From positions 1 through 64,000 of the forward strand of contig NZ_ATWY01000012.1 in the NCBI RefSeq assembly GCF_000421405.1: a stretch of 64,000 bases of DNA, read 5' to 3'. The position numbers and the translations under genes were made by a program. Source of the stretch: Butyrivibrio sp. NC2007 (GTDB taxonomy: Bacteria > Bacillota > Clostridia > Lachnospirales > Lachnospiraceae). Positions within the stretch are counted from its first letter, which is position 1; the number at the start of each line of letters is the position of its first letter. The notes below the pieces were generated by a model. That model searched no databases. It worked only from the letters and a program-made list of their open reading frames with translations, and was not told the DNA's origin. This document shows positions 8,901-17,031 of this stretch, piece by piece.

Positions 8901-9681
8901 GAAAAATTATCTTCTTGGTGATTTTTACTTTGTAGAAGATATAAAGGAAGCATTTGCAGAAAAATTCAAAAACTCCGACATTGGAAAAATTAACCCAAGG
9001 ACTATTAAGGAATTAGGATTTAAAACGTATATCGATTATGTTATTAGTTCGAAATATTCCTCGGCATATGAATACTTTAAGACATTTCTAACTAGAGCCA
9101 ATACTATCGATCTGAGAAACCAAGATAGACGATTATCATATGTTCAGGTGTTGAGCGCAGTATTGGAAGATTTGAGGTCATCGTATGAGTTGCTAGAGTA
9201 TGAGGATATGAAGTTTATAAAACTTGATCACGTCCATTCAGTATATCCACATATAAACAAAGAATATATCAATGAATATGTGTCAAAAGTATTAAAATGT
9301 GCTAGCGGAGAGCGCTATTTTACTATCAAGAAGCTCCGAAATGATGGATTTGAACATGATATTTTTGGAACGGCTTTAGGAGATTGGTTTGCATCTGGAT
9401 TAGTCAAGAATTCTAGACGTGTTCGTTTTTTGAAAACGGCTGGAACAGTAATCTTTTATCAAGGTGAAAGGCAGATAACAACAGCAGATTTTATTAGATA
9501 TATCCTGAAAAAAGAGAAGAAAATGGATATATATGATTTTATAAATTATGCTCAGGAAGAGTATGGCATTTCACTTGAGAAGGATAAAATAATACAGATG
9601 ATAAAAAACACCAATATGTACTATGATACAATAATGGAAAAAATATACTTGTCAAAAGAGTACTATTACGATGAGATATAA
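5983..9681 (+). CDS. Giant protein with three alpha-CTD-like repeats and a sigma-70 region-4 domain
   Basis: 1232 residues; ATG at 5983 follows GAGG. Three helix-hairpin-helix units resemble the C-terminal domain of RNA polymerase alpha, at residues about 217-278 (RLLNALYKQQVKTIGEFV), 321-375 (RTTNALKRSGVFTLGELM) and 427-482 (RTSNALAKNGIDSVNQLA). Each ends in a (V/L)G-x-(K/T)-(S/T)-(I/L) helix start. At 628-672 lies a segment close to sigma-70 region 4, including VGVTRERIRQIESKA. The remaining about 560 residues are unassigned. Alpha-CTD and sigma-4 both contact promoter DNA, so this could redirect, block or sense RNA polymerase, or simply bind DNA. It is much larger than any sigma factor and lacks region 2. 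Confidence 0.8.
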   Translation: MFQIFDLLTGELIPKAEYADLIRVERPSKVKDSDKTKKEIYEMSSVGYGFTKKPSVDSIKELTADWKNYVYAKDVEKVGFWYALQFAVKNVDDALMVSIATRMHATVIKRDADSVWFQTSIHGSLHFVSVHFYRLKIESEDVFDVKILVLNDKREIVETFDSNYDDVLMKIAELIKAFPNSQKKSTLDDESQIPLKKNDNNIKSKETEPEQIKVPSDIADRLIGCLKCSNRLLNALYKQQVKTIGEFVSMNRADCMKLPDVGVTTIREAMALINHIKKGETDALIECSENESKDEIRYGESLSNEAEIEQEKETIVEYPEVSIDQLGLSSRTTNALKRSGVFTLGELMFLTETDLNSMNNVGLKSINEVLDYQRRIHSDLQDFSCADREDVLSTGSGVHRVIDMAFPVLLGKEHYSVSYRDMSGLIEEDISILKVGFSIRTSNALAKNGIDSVNQLAFLDFDNVRKIKNLGAKSLSEIIDYYKNNACVSTIDSAGNGYDKELYEYISLELKDLPCSKEMMNTIKRGLIENYEQINHLKANKDVESLVCDERFTKLIWDKESVREIYASYLLSVVSDDEDKLGVSAVELFKEIGLHDKTINYLVETSKIELLDGVYRLRRPRISDWLASLDERASSVIKMRLEGKTLEECGQIVGVTRERIRQIESKAIRKKPVLREDDYGYWYQRYCYDKESFSLIFGKGPVLYKYLELVYKHGTADVEQMLDDDKISRELYTQVSKFVNRNSVFIEDEYILCRRDLICRKLAELYCSDKDISFEDFYILYMGFLKDNNLEDNEKLLFPSERAFAARIEDSKYALMKYGRRFRYYPIEEVDIDELVGGLHFEQYKDIEISTLKLIRDNIELMSEYDIRDEYELHNLLKKTEGSWNHNLECKVLITRMPFISFGEADRERQTREFLYKIAPVSMDEFCTRYEEEYGVISRTVLANFSIYISEYYHNGMCTVNQPLFSQEEKEFMKNYLLGDFYFVEDIKEAFAEKFKNSDIGKINPRTIKELGFKTYIDYVISSKYSSAYEYFKTFLTRANTIDLRNQDRRLSYVQVLSAVLEDLRSSYELLEYEDMKFIKLDHVHSVYPHINKEYINEYVSKVLKCASGERYFTIKKLRNDGFEHDIFGTALGDWFASGLVKNSRRVRFLKTAGTVIFYQGERQITTADFIRYILKKEKKMDIYDFINYAQEEYGISLEKDKIIQMIKNTNMYYDTIMEKIYLSKEYYYDEI

Positions 9682-9701
9682 ATATAAGGAGGCCGATAAA
9701 G

Positions 9702-10913
9702 ATGAATTTATTAAGAGACGGAATAGCAGACGAGTCCGTGCAGATGACAGAACAAGTTGTAAAACTGACTGTGGATGGAGTCACATCAAATTATCCAGTG
9801 TACAGAGTTCGTTTGGACAAACTGTTTTACAATGATCAAAACGATAGAATAGCAACTTGGATTAGTCAGTACAAAGCTGAGCATGGAGAAGATTCTCTTT
9901 CAAGGGAAGATGCAAAAAAGTATAACGATGTAATACAAAGCTTTATAGAAAAAAGTAATCCTGACAAAATGAAGACTACGCAAGAAAATATTAACTTGTA
10001 TGGTCAGCAGCATCATGGGGTGGTATTAAATGATGGACGAATTATTGATGGAAACAGACGATATACATGTTTAAGGAACTTATCTTCCTCAAGTGATAAT
10101 TTCAATTATTTTGAGACAGTTATTCTTGAAAGAGATTATGACAAGAGTGCAAAGCAGATAAAGATGCTAGAGCTTCAGCTTCAGATTGGATCTGAGGAAA
10201 GAGTTGACTATGATCCTATAGATCGTCTGGTAGGATTATATAGAGACATTATTGAAAATGGCCTTTTGACAGAAGAGGAGTATGCACGCAGTACAAATCA
10301 AAAGACTTCTGTAGTTAAAAAGGAATTAGAGATAGCGAAATTAGTAGTTGAATTCTTGGATGCGATTAAAGCACCTAAACAGTATTACCTTGCGAGAGAA
10401 CTTGAAATAGATGGACCTATAAGAGAGCTCCACGCAGCATTGTCTAGTATTTCTGATGAAGACAAGCAGCAAGCTGTAAAATATATTGCTTTCACAAATC
10501 TTTTGATGAGACCAGATGGATCAATGACACCGTTTATTCGTAAGTTGAAAGGAATATCAAAATCAGTTTACTTAGATGAATTCATTGATAAGGAAGAAGA
10601 TATTTGTGAAACTACCTTAGACAATTTGCCAGACGCAGGGAAAGTAAACTCAGAAGTTATTGCAAAAATTAGAACTGATGATAAGACTAAGGAAGATTTG
10701 AAGCGAATAATGACGGTTGTCGATAACAAAGTGAAGGTCAAGGAAACAAGAGACAAGCCAAATCAAATGGTGAAATCGGCAATTGATTCATTGAAAGCGA
10801 TTGATGTAGAAATAATAAAACGTTTGACTGATGAGCAGATAGAGGATATGAAAGCAAATCTTGAAATGTTAGAGGAAGTACTTAACGAGGTAAAAGAATC
10901 TGTAAATGTTTAA
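9702..10913 (+). CDS. ParB/Srx-like (ParB-like nuclease fold) protein
   Basis: 403 residues; ATG at 9702 after AGGAGG. The N-terminal half has the ParB/Srx pattern: VYRVRLDKLFYNDQNDRI, then GVVLNDGRIIDGNRRYTCL, where DGNRR matches the conserved G-x-R-R loop of ParB and DUF262 proteins. This loop binds nucleotide (CTP in ParB). The C-terminal half is helical and may hold a DNA-binding or partner-binding region. No ParA is nearby, so plasmid partition is unlikely. The next gene starts inside its last codons (8-bp overlap), which suggests the ParB-like protein and the helicase are made together. Confidence 0.7.
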   Translation: MNLLRDGIADESVQMTEQVVKLTVDGVTSNYPVYRVRLDKLFYNDQNDRIATWISQYKAEHGEDSLSREDAKKYNDVIQSFIEKSNPDKMKTTQENINLYGQQHHGVVLNDGRIIDGNRRYTCLRNLSSSSDNFNYFETVILERDYDKSAKQIKMLELQLQIGSEERVDYDPIDRLVGLYRDIIENGLLTEEEYARSTNQKTSVVKKELEIAKLVVEFLDAIKAPKQYYLARELEIDGPIRELHAALSSISDEDKQQAVKYIAFTNLLMRPDGSMTPFIRKLKGISKSVYLDEFIDKEEDICETTLDNLPDAGKVNSEVIAKIRTDDKTKEDLKRIMTVVDNKVKVKETRDKPNQMVKSAIDSLKAIDVEIIKRLTDEQIEDMKANLEMLEEVLNEVKESVNV

Positions 10914-13476
10914 AGATTTAAAGCTGGAACCAGTATATACATCAGACAGTAATGATATACCGAAAGAGTTCTATAATCCTACGCTGCGGTATGCAGTATC
11001 ATTTGATAGGACAAGTGCGTATTTTTCTGCGAAGGCCCTCGCTATGTATTCGGAGGGCCTTGAATACATGCGCTTAAAAGGATGTCATTATCGCATGATT
11101 ATTTCTCATGATATAGCATATGAAGATTACGAAGAGATTAAGCGAGGTTATGCCATCAAAAAATCAGTAAGCGATGAATTATTGGCGTCACTTTCTGAAC
11201 CATTATCGTTAAAGGAAGAAATGTGTATATCAAATCTTGCTTTTTTTCTTGCTTCAGGGACTGTTGATATAAAGATCGCATTTAAAACACAAGGGATATT
11301 TCATGACAAATGCGGGATCATGACTGATGAAGAAGGAAATATCATATGTTTCAGGGGCTCTAATAACGAAACTGAAGCGGCTGTGGATGTAAATTATGAA
11401 TCTTTTCAATTAACGTGTAGTTGGTTGGATTCAAACGGATTTTATATGCAGGGAATAAAAAAGTCTCAAGATGAATTTGAAAGATTGTGGAACAATAAAA
11501 AAGAGGGCTTAATTGTTATGCCAGCAGAGGAAGCAATCATTAAGGAAATAATAAAACACGACAAAGGAAGAGTCATTGTGGAAGATACATTAATCCGAAA
11601 TAATGCTTTGGTTTTAGATTATGAGGATAATCAGCTTGTTCTTATAGTAAATACTGATAGCTTGGATTGGCTTGAAGGTAAAATGTTTTATAAGTCTAAG
11701 CTAAAGCATAGGGTGGAAAGAATAGAAAATAATACAATATATTTTAATACTGATTTGGTTTATCCGGATTATATTAAAATTCATTCTTTATTAGAAAAGA
11801 AGATACCTCCATTAGGATATGAGTATTATGCCACAGAGCGGCTAAAAGAGTATATTGCACAACGTAATCTATATATTGAAAAGCGTGCTAAACTTGGCAT
11901 TGAATTAAAAACAGATGCATCTAATCTTAGTGATAAATACTTACAGTTTAAACAAATTGTCGATGGACAATTAGAGAGACAACTTCGCGATAAACAAATG
12001 CAGGACGCCTTTTTTATGTGTGCTATGATGCGTTCTGGAAACTTTTCGGTTCCTGGTTCGGGAAAAACATCTTCAGCTCTGGCAGTATTTAGTTTTTTAA
12101 GATTTAAAGGTTTGGTTGATAGAGTTGTGATGATTGGACCTAAGAATGCTTTTGGGTCATGGATTGACGAGTTTAAGGCGTGCTTTGGTAATAAGCTACA
12201 ATTAAAATGTTTTAGTATACAAGATGGAAGGTTTACTAGTCCAGAAGCGAAGCGCCGAGCTTTAAAGTATGATTCTGCTGATTGCAATCTCTTTTTGTTC
12301 AACTATGAGAGTATTGGAAATTATATAGAAGAAATCGAGAAAATTGTATCAGAACGCACACTGCTGGTTTTCGATGAGGTCCATAAAGTAAAAGCGGTTA
12401 AGGGTCAACGAGCAAGCGCGGCGTTAGAAATCTCTAAGTATTCGACATATACTATTGCGATGACTGGTACCCCGATTCCCAATACGTATTTAGATTTATA
12501 TAATTTACTTCATATCCTATATAATGACGAATACCGTGAATTTTTTGGATTTGATATTTCTTATCTAAGAGATCCACTTCCAACTGATATGGAAATTATC
12601 AATGATAAAATTCAACCTTTCTTTTGTAGAACAACAAAAAAAGAACTTCATGTGCCTGATGCTAATCCTGATATAATTGACTCTATTTACGCTACAGAAG
12701 AAGAACGAAAACTATTTAAGATTGTAAGCCAAAAATACCGCAATAGTAAACTTGCTTTGTTCATTAGGCTTCTTCAGCTTGAGTCTAATCCTAAGATGCT
12801 TCTGCAAGCTATTGATTTGAAGGATTTTAGCAGTGTACTTGATTTAGATGGTGACATTGATGAGATAGACTTTGTAGATTATGCCATTGAAGTTCAGCAA
12901 CTTATTAGTAAAATAGAGCTCACTTCCAAGAAAAGAGAATGCCTTCAATTGGTTGCTAAATTGGTCGCTGAAAAAAAGAAGGTTATAGTATGGTGTATAT
13001 TTGTGGATTCCATCTATAGTATTCAGCGTGAATTAGAAAAGCTTGGGATTCATGCAAGATTTATTATGGGAGAAGTGCCTCTTGAGGAGAGGCTGGGCTT
13101 GATTGAGGCTTTTAAAAATGATGAATTTGATGTATTGATTACAAATCCGCATACGTTAGCGGAGTCCGTTTCATTGCATAGTGTTTGTCATGATGCTGTT
13201 TATTTTGAGTATAGCTATAACCTGGTGCACTTATTGCAGTCAAAAGATCGAATTCACAGATTAGGATTACCAGATGGCCAGTATACCCAATACTATTATC
13301 TTGAAAACATATTCATGAATGATTTAGGTGAAGAGTATTCTTTGGATGAGCAGGTTTATCTGAGACTTCAGAAAAAAGAAGAAACTATGCTAAATGCAAT
13401 TGATAACAACGAACTAGAGCCAGTATATACTCCAGAGGAAGACTTGAAGTTAATTTTTGAAAAGCTGTTTTCATGA
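10906..13476 (+). CDS. SNF2-type helicase with N-terminal PLD-like domain
   Basis: 856 residues. The N-terminus contains a phospholipase-D-like half-site, FHDKCGIMTDEEGN with H133 and K135, followed by RGSNNET. The SF2/SNF2 core follows: Walker A PGSGKTSS (about 383), DEVH (490-493), TGTPIPN (about 520) and motif VI SKDRIHRLG (about 780). This domain order occurs in helicases of prophages and defence islands. The PLD domain may nick or bind DNA while the SNF2 motor translocates on duplex DNA. It is the last gene of the operon and a terminator follows at 13557. It differs from DISARM, where drmC (PLD) and drmD (SNF2) are separate genes. Confidence 0.85.
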   Translation: MFKDLKLEPVYTSDSNDIPKEFYNPTLRYAVSFDRTSAYFSAKALAMYSEGLEYMRLKGCHYRMIISHDIAYEDYEEIKRGYAIKKSVSDELLASLSEPLSLKEEMCISNLAFFLASGTVDIKIAFKTQGIFHDKCGIMTDEEGNIICFRGSNNETEAAVDVNYESFQLTCSWLDSNGFYMQGIKKSQDEFERLWNNKKEGLIVMPAEEAIIKEIIKHDKGRVIVEDTLIRNNALVLDYEDNQLVLIVNTDSLDWLEGKMFYKSKLKHRVERIENNTIYFNTDLVYPDYIKIHSLLEKKIPPLGYEYYATERLKEYIAQRNLYIEKRAKLGIELKTDASNLSDKYLQFKQIVDGQLERQLRDKQMQDAFFMCAMMRSGNFSVPGSGKTSSALAVFSFLRFKGLVDRVVMIGPKNAFGSWIDEFKACFGNKLQLKCFSIQDGRFTSPEAKRRALKYDSADCNLFLFNYESIGNYIEEIEKIVSERTLLVFDEVHKVKAVKGQRASAALEISKYSTYTIAMTGTPIPNTYLDLYNLLHILYNDEYREFFGFDISYLRDPLPTDMEIINDKIQPFFCRTTKKELHVPDANPDIIDSIYATEEERKLFKIVSQKYRNSKLALFIRLLQLESNPKMLLQAIDLKDFSSVLDLDGDIDEIDFVDYAIEVQQLISKIELTSKKRECLQLVAKLVAEKKKVIVWCIFVDSIYSIQRELEKLGIHARFIMGEVPLEERLGLIEAFKNDEFDVLITNPHTLAESVSLHSVCHDAVYFEYSYNLVHLLQSKDRIHRLGLPDGQYTQYYYLENIFMNDLGEEYSLDEQVYLRLQKKEETMLNAIDNNELEPVYTPEEDLKLIFEKLFS

Positions 13477-13556
13477 TGATAACTTGAAAATGGTGGCGTT
13501 AGTCGGTTCGAAATAGTAATTATTTGTAGTGAATTAGGAAGAGGTATCATTATAAG

Positions 13557-13587
13557 GCGGCTCATATCGGGCCGCTTTATGTTTTTT
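13557..13587 (+). terminator. Rho-independent terminator after the PLD-SNF2 helicase operon
   Basis: GCGGCTC (13557-13563) pairs with GGGCCGC (13569-13575) around loop ATATC, and is followed by TTTATGTTTTTT. It separates the 3326-13476 operon from the restriction-modification cluster. Confidence 0.75.
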
Positions 13588-13718
13588 ACTAGTAGGACGA
13601 TGGCTTTTATAAATCTTTTCTTGAGATTTTCGATATTCATTCATTGAATTGTAATAAAATAATATAGATGGATAAATTATTCTTAATGATTGATTTTTTC
13701 TTGAAGGAGAATATCAAT

Positions 13719-14972
13719 ATGGAAGTTCAATTTGATGATCTTGAGAAGTCTGATCTATATGTTGACTGTATCTATAAGGGTGGTACTGCTCCCAACATGT
13801 CTGCTGAGCCTTTTCATAAGCTGATTCCAGATTGTGAAAACTCGGGTGGTTTCAGAAAACGCTTGAGGCAGGATGGAACAGGAAAGTATGCATACATTGT
13901 GTTATACACAAGTATGGAAGAGCTGGAGTGGCCTGATTTCCTTGAAGAAGAGACTGGGATATTTAGGTATTATGGTGATAATCGTGAACCTGGGCGCGAA
14001 TTGACAGATACAAAGAAAAAGGGAAATAAAGTCCTAGAAGATACGTTTGCGCAGCTTAATTCTGGAATTTGCCTTGAAGATATTCCGCCGTTCTTGGTTT
14101 TTAAGAAGACGGGTAATGGTCGAGATGTTCAGTTTTTGGGGCTTGCAGCCCCAGGAAATCCAAAGATATCTCCTGATAAAGACCTGGTTGCTTTTTGGAG
14201 GACCGTAAAAGACAAGAGATTTCAAAATTATGAGGCATATTTTACAATCCTGGACACAGGAAAACAGCCTGTTTCTAGGAAATGGATTGAAGCCCTTATA
14301 TATGATCACGATAATAGCCTTAGCTTAGCACCAGATGTTTGGAAAAAGTTTGTTAAGTCTGGGAGGAACGGTATTGAGCCATTAAGGGCGCCGAAGAGTT
14401 ATTCTATTCCGACTAAATATGATCAACTGCAGAGTGATGAAGAAGGAATGTTGTGTTTAAAGACTATACGAGAGCATTATGATGGCTTTAAGCAGGGATT
14501 TGAAGCGTGTGCTACGGATTTGGTCTGTAAGATGGACACGAATTTTCAAGATTTTGCTTTGACGAGGCCATGGCGTGATGGTGGCCGTGATGCGATAGGA
14601 AAATACGCAATCTCAACAGGGGGTAAATGTAACCAGGCGCTTAAATTGGATTGTGCATTAGAGGCCAAATGCTATGGAGTAAACAATGGAGTTGGTGTAC
14701 GAGAAATGTCTAGACTCATTTCAAGGATTAGATATAGACAGTTTGGAATTCTTGTTACAACCAGCTATGTAGATGCGCAGGCGTATTCAGAGGTTGTAGA
14801 AGATCAGCACCCTATTCTTATAGTGACCGCTTCTGATATTGCTGCGATACTAAGGAATAACTCTATCAGCTCATACAATATAGGGGATTGGCTTGATACT
14901 ATTGATACAGATCTTACAAAGCAGAGACTTCGTGAATACGCTTCCAGGATAATGGCGATTAAAGGTCAGTAA
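13719..14972 (+). CDS. Restriction endonuclease, PD-(D/E)XK (Mrr-like) type
   Basis: 417 residues from the ATG at 13719, chosen because AAGGAG (13704-13709) precedes it. An upstream in-frame ATG at 13668 lacks a ribosome site. The C-terminal domain has the nuclease signature DGGRDAIGKY (about residue 287-296) followed by LEAKCYG, with E315 and K317: the D...E-x-K arrangement of Mrr-like nucleases. The N-terminal about 250 residues are unassigned and probably recognise DNA, possibly modified DNA. Vsr, a Sau3AI-like nuclease and a C5 methyltransferase follow. Whether it cuts unmodified or methylated sites cannot be told from sequence. Confidence 0.75.
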   Translation: MEVQFDDLEKSDLYVDCIYKGGTAPNMSAEPFHKLIPDCENSGGFRKRLRQDGTGKYAYIVLYTSMEELEWPDFLEEETGIFRYYGDNREPGRELTDTKKKGNKVLEDTFAQLNSGICLEDIPPFLVFKKTGNGRDVQFLGLAAPGNPKISPDKDLVAFWRTVKDKRFQNYEAYFTILDTGKQPVSRKWIEALIYDHDNSLSLAPDVWKKFVKSGRNGIEPLRAPKSYSIPTKYDQLQSDEEGMLCLKTIREHYDGFKQGFEACATDLVCKMDTNFQDFALTRPWRDGGRDAIGKYAISTGGKCNQALKLDCALEAKCYGVNNGVGVREMSRLISRIRYRQFGILVTTSYVDAQAYSEVVEDQHPILIVTASDIAAILRNNSISSYNIGDWLDTIDTDLTKQRLREYASRIMAIKGQ

Positions 14973-14977
14973 GAATA

Positions 14978-15439
14978 ATGACAAAAGAACCGAGATTTCA
15001 TGGAAAAACAACCAAGCAAACTTCATATAACATGAGTAAGATCCGAGGGAAGGACACTAAGATAGAAGTTGTTCTCAGAAAGGCTTTATGGAGAAAAGGG
15101 TACCGCTATAGAAAGAATTACAAAGCTATTCCTGGATGCCCGGATATCGCATTGACTAAGTATAAGATTGCAATTTTTTGTGATGGCGAGTTCTTTCATG
15201 GAAAAGACTGGGATGTATTAAAACCAAAACTTGAAAAAGGGAAAAATCCTGATTATTGGATTGCTAAGATCCAGCGTAATAAAGATCGGGACTTGGAGAA
15301 AGATAAAGAGCTTACCTATCAAGGGTGGACTGTAATACATTTCTGGGGAAAAGATATAGTAAAGAAGACTGATGAATGTATCAAGGTAATAGAAGAGGCT
15401 GTATTTGAGACGAAAATGAGTGACTCTGATTTGGAATAA
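14978..15439 (+). CDS. vsr: Very short patch repair endonuclease (Vsr)
   Basis: 153 residues, beginning 6 bp after the previous stop. Family signatures are clear: MSKIRGKDTKIEVVLRKAL near the N-terminus, YRYRKNYKAIPGCPDIAL containing the catalytic aspartate, IAIFCDGEFFHG, and a basic C-terminal region with WTVIHFWGKDI. Vsr nicks beside T:G mismatches that arise when 5-methylcytosine deaminates and starts repair. It usually accompanies a C5 methyltransferase, here at 17032-18420, which supports that enzyme making m5C. Length matches typical Vsr (about 140-156). Confidence 0.92.
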   Translation: MTKEPRFHGKTTKQTSYNMSKIRGKDTKIEVVLRKALWRKGYRYRKNYKAIPGCPDIALTKYKIAIFCDGEFFHGKDWDVLKPKLEKGKNPDYWIAKIQRNKDRDLEKDKELTYQGWTVIHFWGKDIVKKTDECIKVIEEAVFETKMSDSDLE

Positions 15440-15458
15440 TGGTATCAAGGAGCATAGC

Positions 15459-16883
15459 ATGGATGTACGTGTTGAATTTGAATATGACAGAACAAAGCCA
15501 ACTTCAATAGAAGCATATGCGCAGAAATTGGTTGGAAAATCATTCAGACAGATTATGGATGAAGATGATGCTATGCTCAGAGAAGAAGGCACTTCATATG
15601 GCGAATCAGATGTAGGAGAGCAAAAAAGAAATAAAGGGAATCTTGGGCAGATTATTGAGGAGTGTTTTTTCCATTATTCCTGTAATAGTGATGCTCGCGC
15701 TGATTTCCCTGAAGCTGGAGTTGAACTAAAAGTAACTCCATATAGGATGAACAAGAATGGATCTCTTGTTGCGAAGGAGCGATTGATCCTAACTATGATA
15801 GATTATATGACTGTTGTGCATGAGTCATTTGAAAATAGTCATTTCTGGAATAAATCTAAGCTTATATTGCTCGTTTATTATTTGTATTTACAGGAGGCAA
15901 AATTCAATCTGGATTACAAGATTGGTTATGCAAGATTATTTACTCCGCCTGAGCAGGACCTGAAGATTATAAAGCATGATTATGAGATTATTGTATCCAA
16001 GATAAGAGCTGGAAAAGCACATGAGCTTTCTGAAGGCGATACTTTATACCTTGGGGCAGCCCCAAAAGCAGCTACATCAGCTGATAGAAGAAAGCAGCCC
16101 TATAGTGATGAACTTGCTAAGCCTAGAGCGTTTGCTTTCAAGAATTCTTATATGACTTATGTCCTGAATAATTATATTATCCCTGGGAAAGAGACATATG
16201 AGCCAATCATTTCAGACTCAATAGTAGATTCATTTGAGGATTATGTTGTTGATACTATTGATGCGCTTGCGGGATATTCAGTAGATGATCTGTGTGTCAG
16301 ATTTAACATTGATGTTTCTAGGAAACCCAAGAATCTTGAGGCTATGATAGCGTATAGAATACTCGGTATTAAAGGAAATCATGCTGCAGAGTTTGAAAAG
16401 GCGAACATAGTAGTAAAGACTATCAGGATTGGTAGTAACGATAAGATTAAGGAGAGTATGTCTTTTCCTGCATTTAAGTTTAAGGAATTAGTAGAAGAAC
16501 AGTGGGAAGATTCAACTTTTGGAAATTACCTGAGAGAGACTCGATTTTTGTTTGTGGTTTATAAATTTGATCAAGATGACACTTTGAGGTTAAAAGGAGC
16601 GCAGTTCTGGAATATTCCATATGAAGATCTTGAGCAAGATGTAAGGCATATGTGGGAAAGAACAGTTCAGGTGCTTAAGGAGGGCCTTGTAGTAGAAAAG
16701 AAAAATGGTATAAACCATAATAATTTTCCTAAAGCTTCAGAGAATAGGGTAAGCCATGTAAGACCGCATGCGCAAAATGCAAAAGACACAAATGAACTTC
16801 CGGATGGTAGGCAGTATCCTAAGCAGTGTTTTTGGCTGAATAATACTTACATTTTGGAACAGATTGATAAAAGGTTGAGATGA
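15459..16883 (+). CDS. Sau3AI/MutH-type restriction endonuclease
   Basis: 474 residues from the ATG at 15459, which has AAGGAG six bases upstream; an earlier in-frame ATG at 15420 overlaps vsr and has no ribosome site. The N-terminal domain matches the MutH/Sau3AI fold: KGNLGQIIEECFF, then ADFPEAGVELKVTP with the catalytic D...E-L-K, then KERLILTMIDY. Sau3AI (489 residues) has a second MutH-like domain as allosteric DNA-binding part, and the length here fits. Sau3AI cuts before GATC, so GATC is the predicted site. It sits directly before the C5 methyltransferase that should protect the host. Confidence 0.88.
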   Translation: MDVRVEFEYDRTKPTSIEAYAQKLVGKSFRQIMDEDDAMLREEGTSYGESDVGEQKRNKGNLGQIIEECFFHYSCNSDARADFPEAGVELKVTPYRMNKNGSLVAKERLILTMIDYMTVVHESFENSHFWNKSKLILLVYYLYLQEAKFNLDYKIGYARLFTPPEQDLKIIKHDYEIIVSKIRAGKAHELSEGDTLYLGAAPKAATSADRRKQPYSDELAKPRAFAFKNSYMTYVLNNYIIPGKETYEPIISDSIVDSFEDYVVDTIDALAGYSVDDLCVRFNIDVSRKPKNLEAMIAYRILGIKGNHAAEFEKANIVVKTIRIGSNDKIKESMSFPAFKFKELVEEQWEDSTFGNYLRETRFLFVVYKFDQDDTLRLKGAQFWNIPYEDLEQDVRHMWERTVQVLKEGLVVEKKNGINHNNFPKASENRVSHVRPHAQNAKDTNELPDGRQYPKQCFWLNNTYILEQIDKRLR

Positions 16884-16919
16884 CTTAGTGCTGGATGATT
16901 TGTGCATAAAGCGAGATGG

Positions 16920-16948
16920 TTGATCAAAATTATCATCTGTGATAATAT
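16920..16948 (+). promoter_or_regulatory. Upstream methyltransferase promoter with GATC in the -35 box
   Basis: TTGATC (16920-16925), 17-bp spacer, TAATAT (16943-16948). The -35 hexamer contains GATC, the predicted recognition sequence of this restriction-modification system. Methylation of that site could change promoter strength and give feedback on methyltransferase level (inference). Confidence 0.6.
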
Positions 16949-16970
16949 CATTTTGGAAGATTTTGGGGAG

Positions 16971-16999
16971 TTGATCCAAAATGCTATTCGTGATAAAAT
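16971..16999 (+). promoter_or_regulatory. Downstream methyltransferase promoter with GATC in the -35 box
   Basis: TTGATC (16971-16976), 17-bp spacer, TAAAAT (16994-16999), ending 32 bp before the methyltransferase start. It repeats the design of the promoter 51 bp upstream, including spacer length and the GATC overlap. Separate transcription would let methyltransferase be made ahead of the nucleases. Confidence 0.65.
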
Positions 17000-17031
17000 C
17001 ATATTATTATTTTTGATTGGAGCAGTCTTAA

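Noticed and set aside
9702..10913. ParB of a partition system or integrated plasmid
   Set aside because: There is no ParA gene or parS-like cluster nearby; the neighbours are a helicase and polymerase-like protein.
11826..12302. 158-codon frame on the - strand inside the PLD-SNF2 helicase
   Set aside because: The + strand frame has all helicase motifs; the opposite frame has none.
3326..13476. DISARM system
   Set aside because: PLD and SNF2 domains are fused here, and drmA/drmB-like and the DISARM methyltransferase were not seen in the operon.
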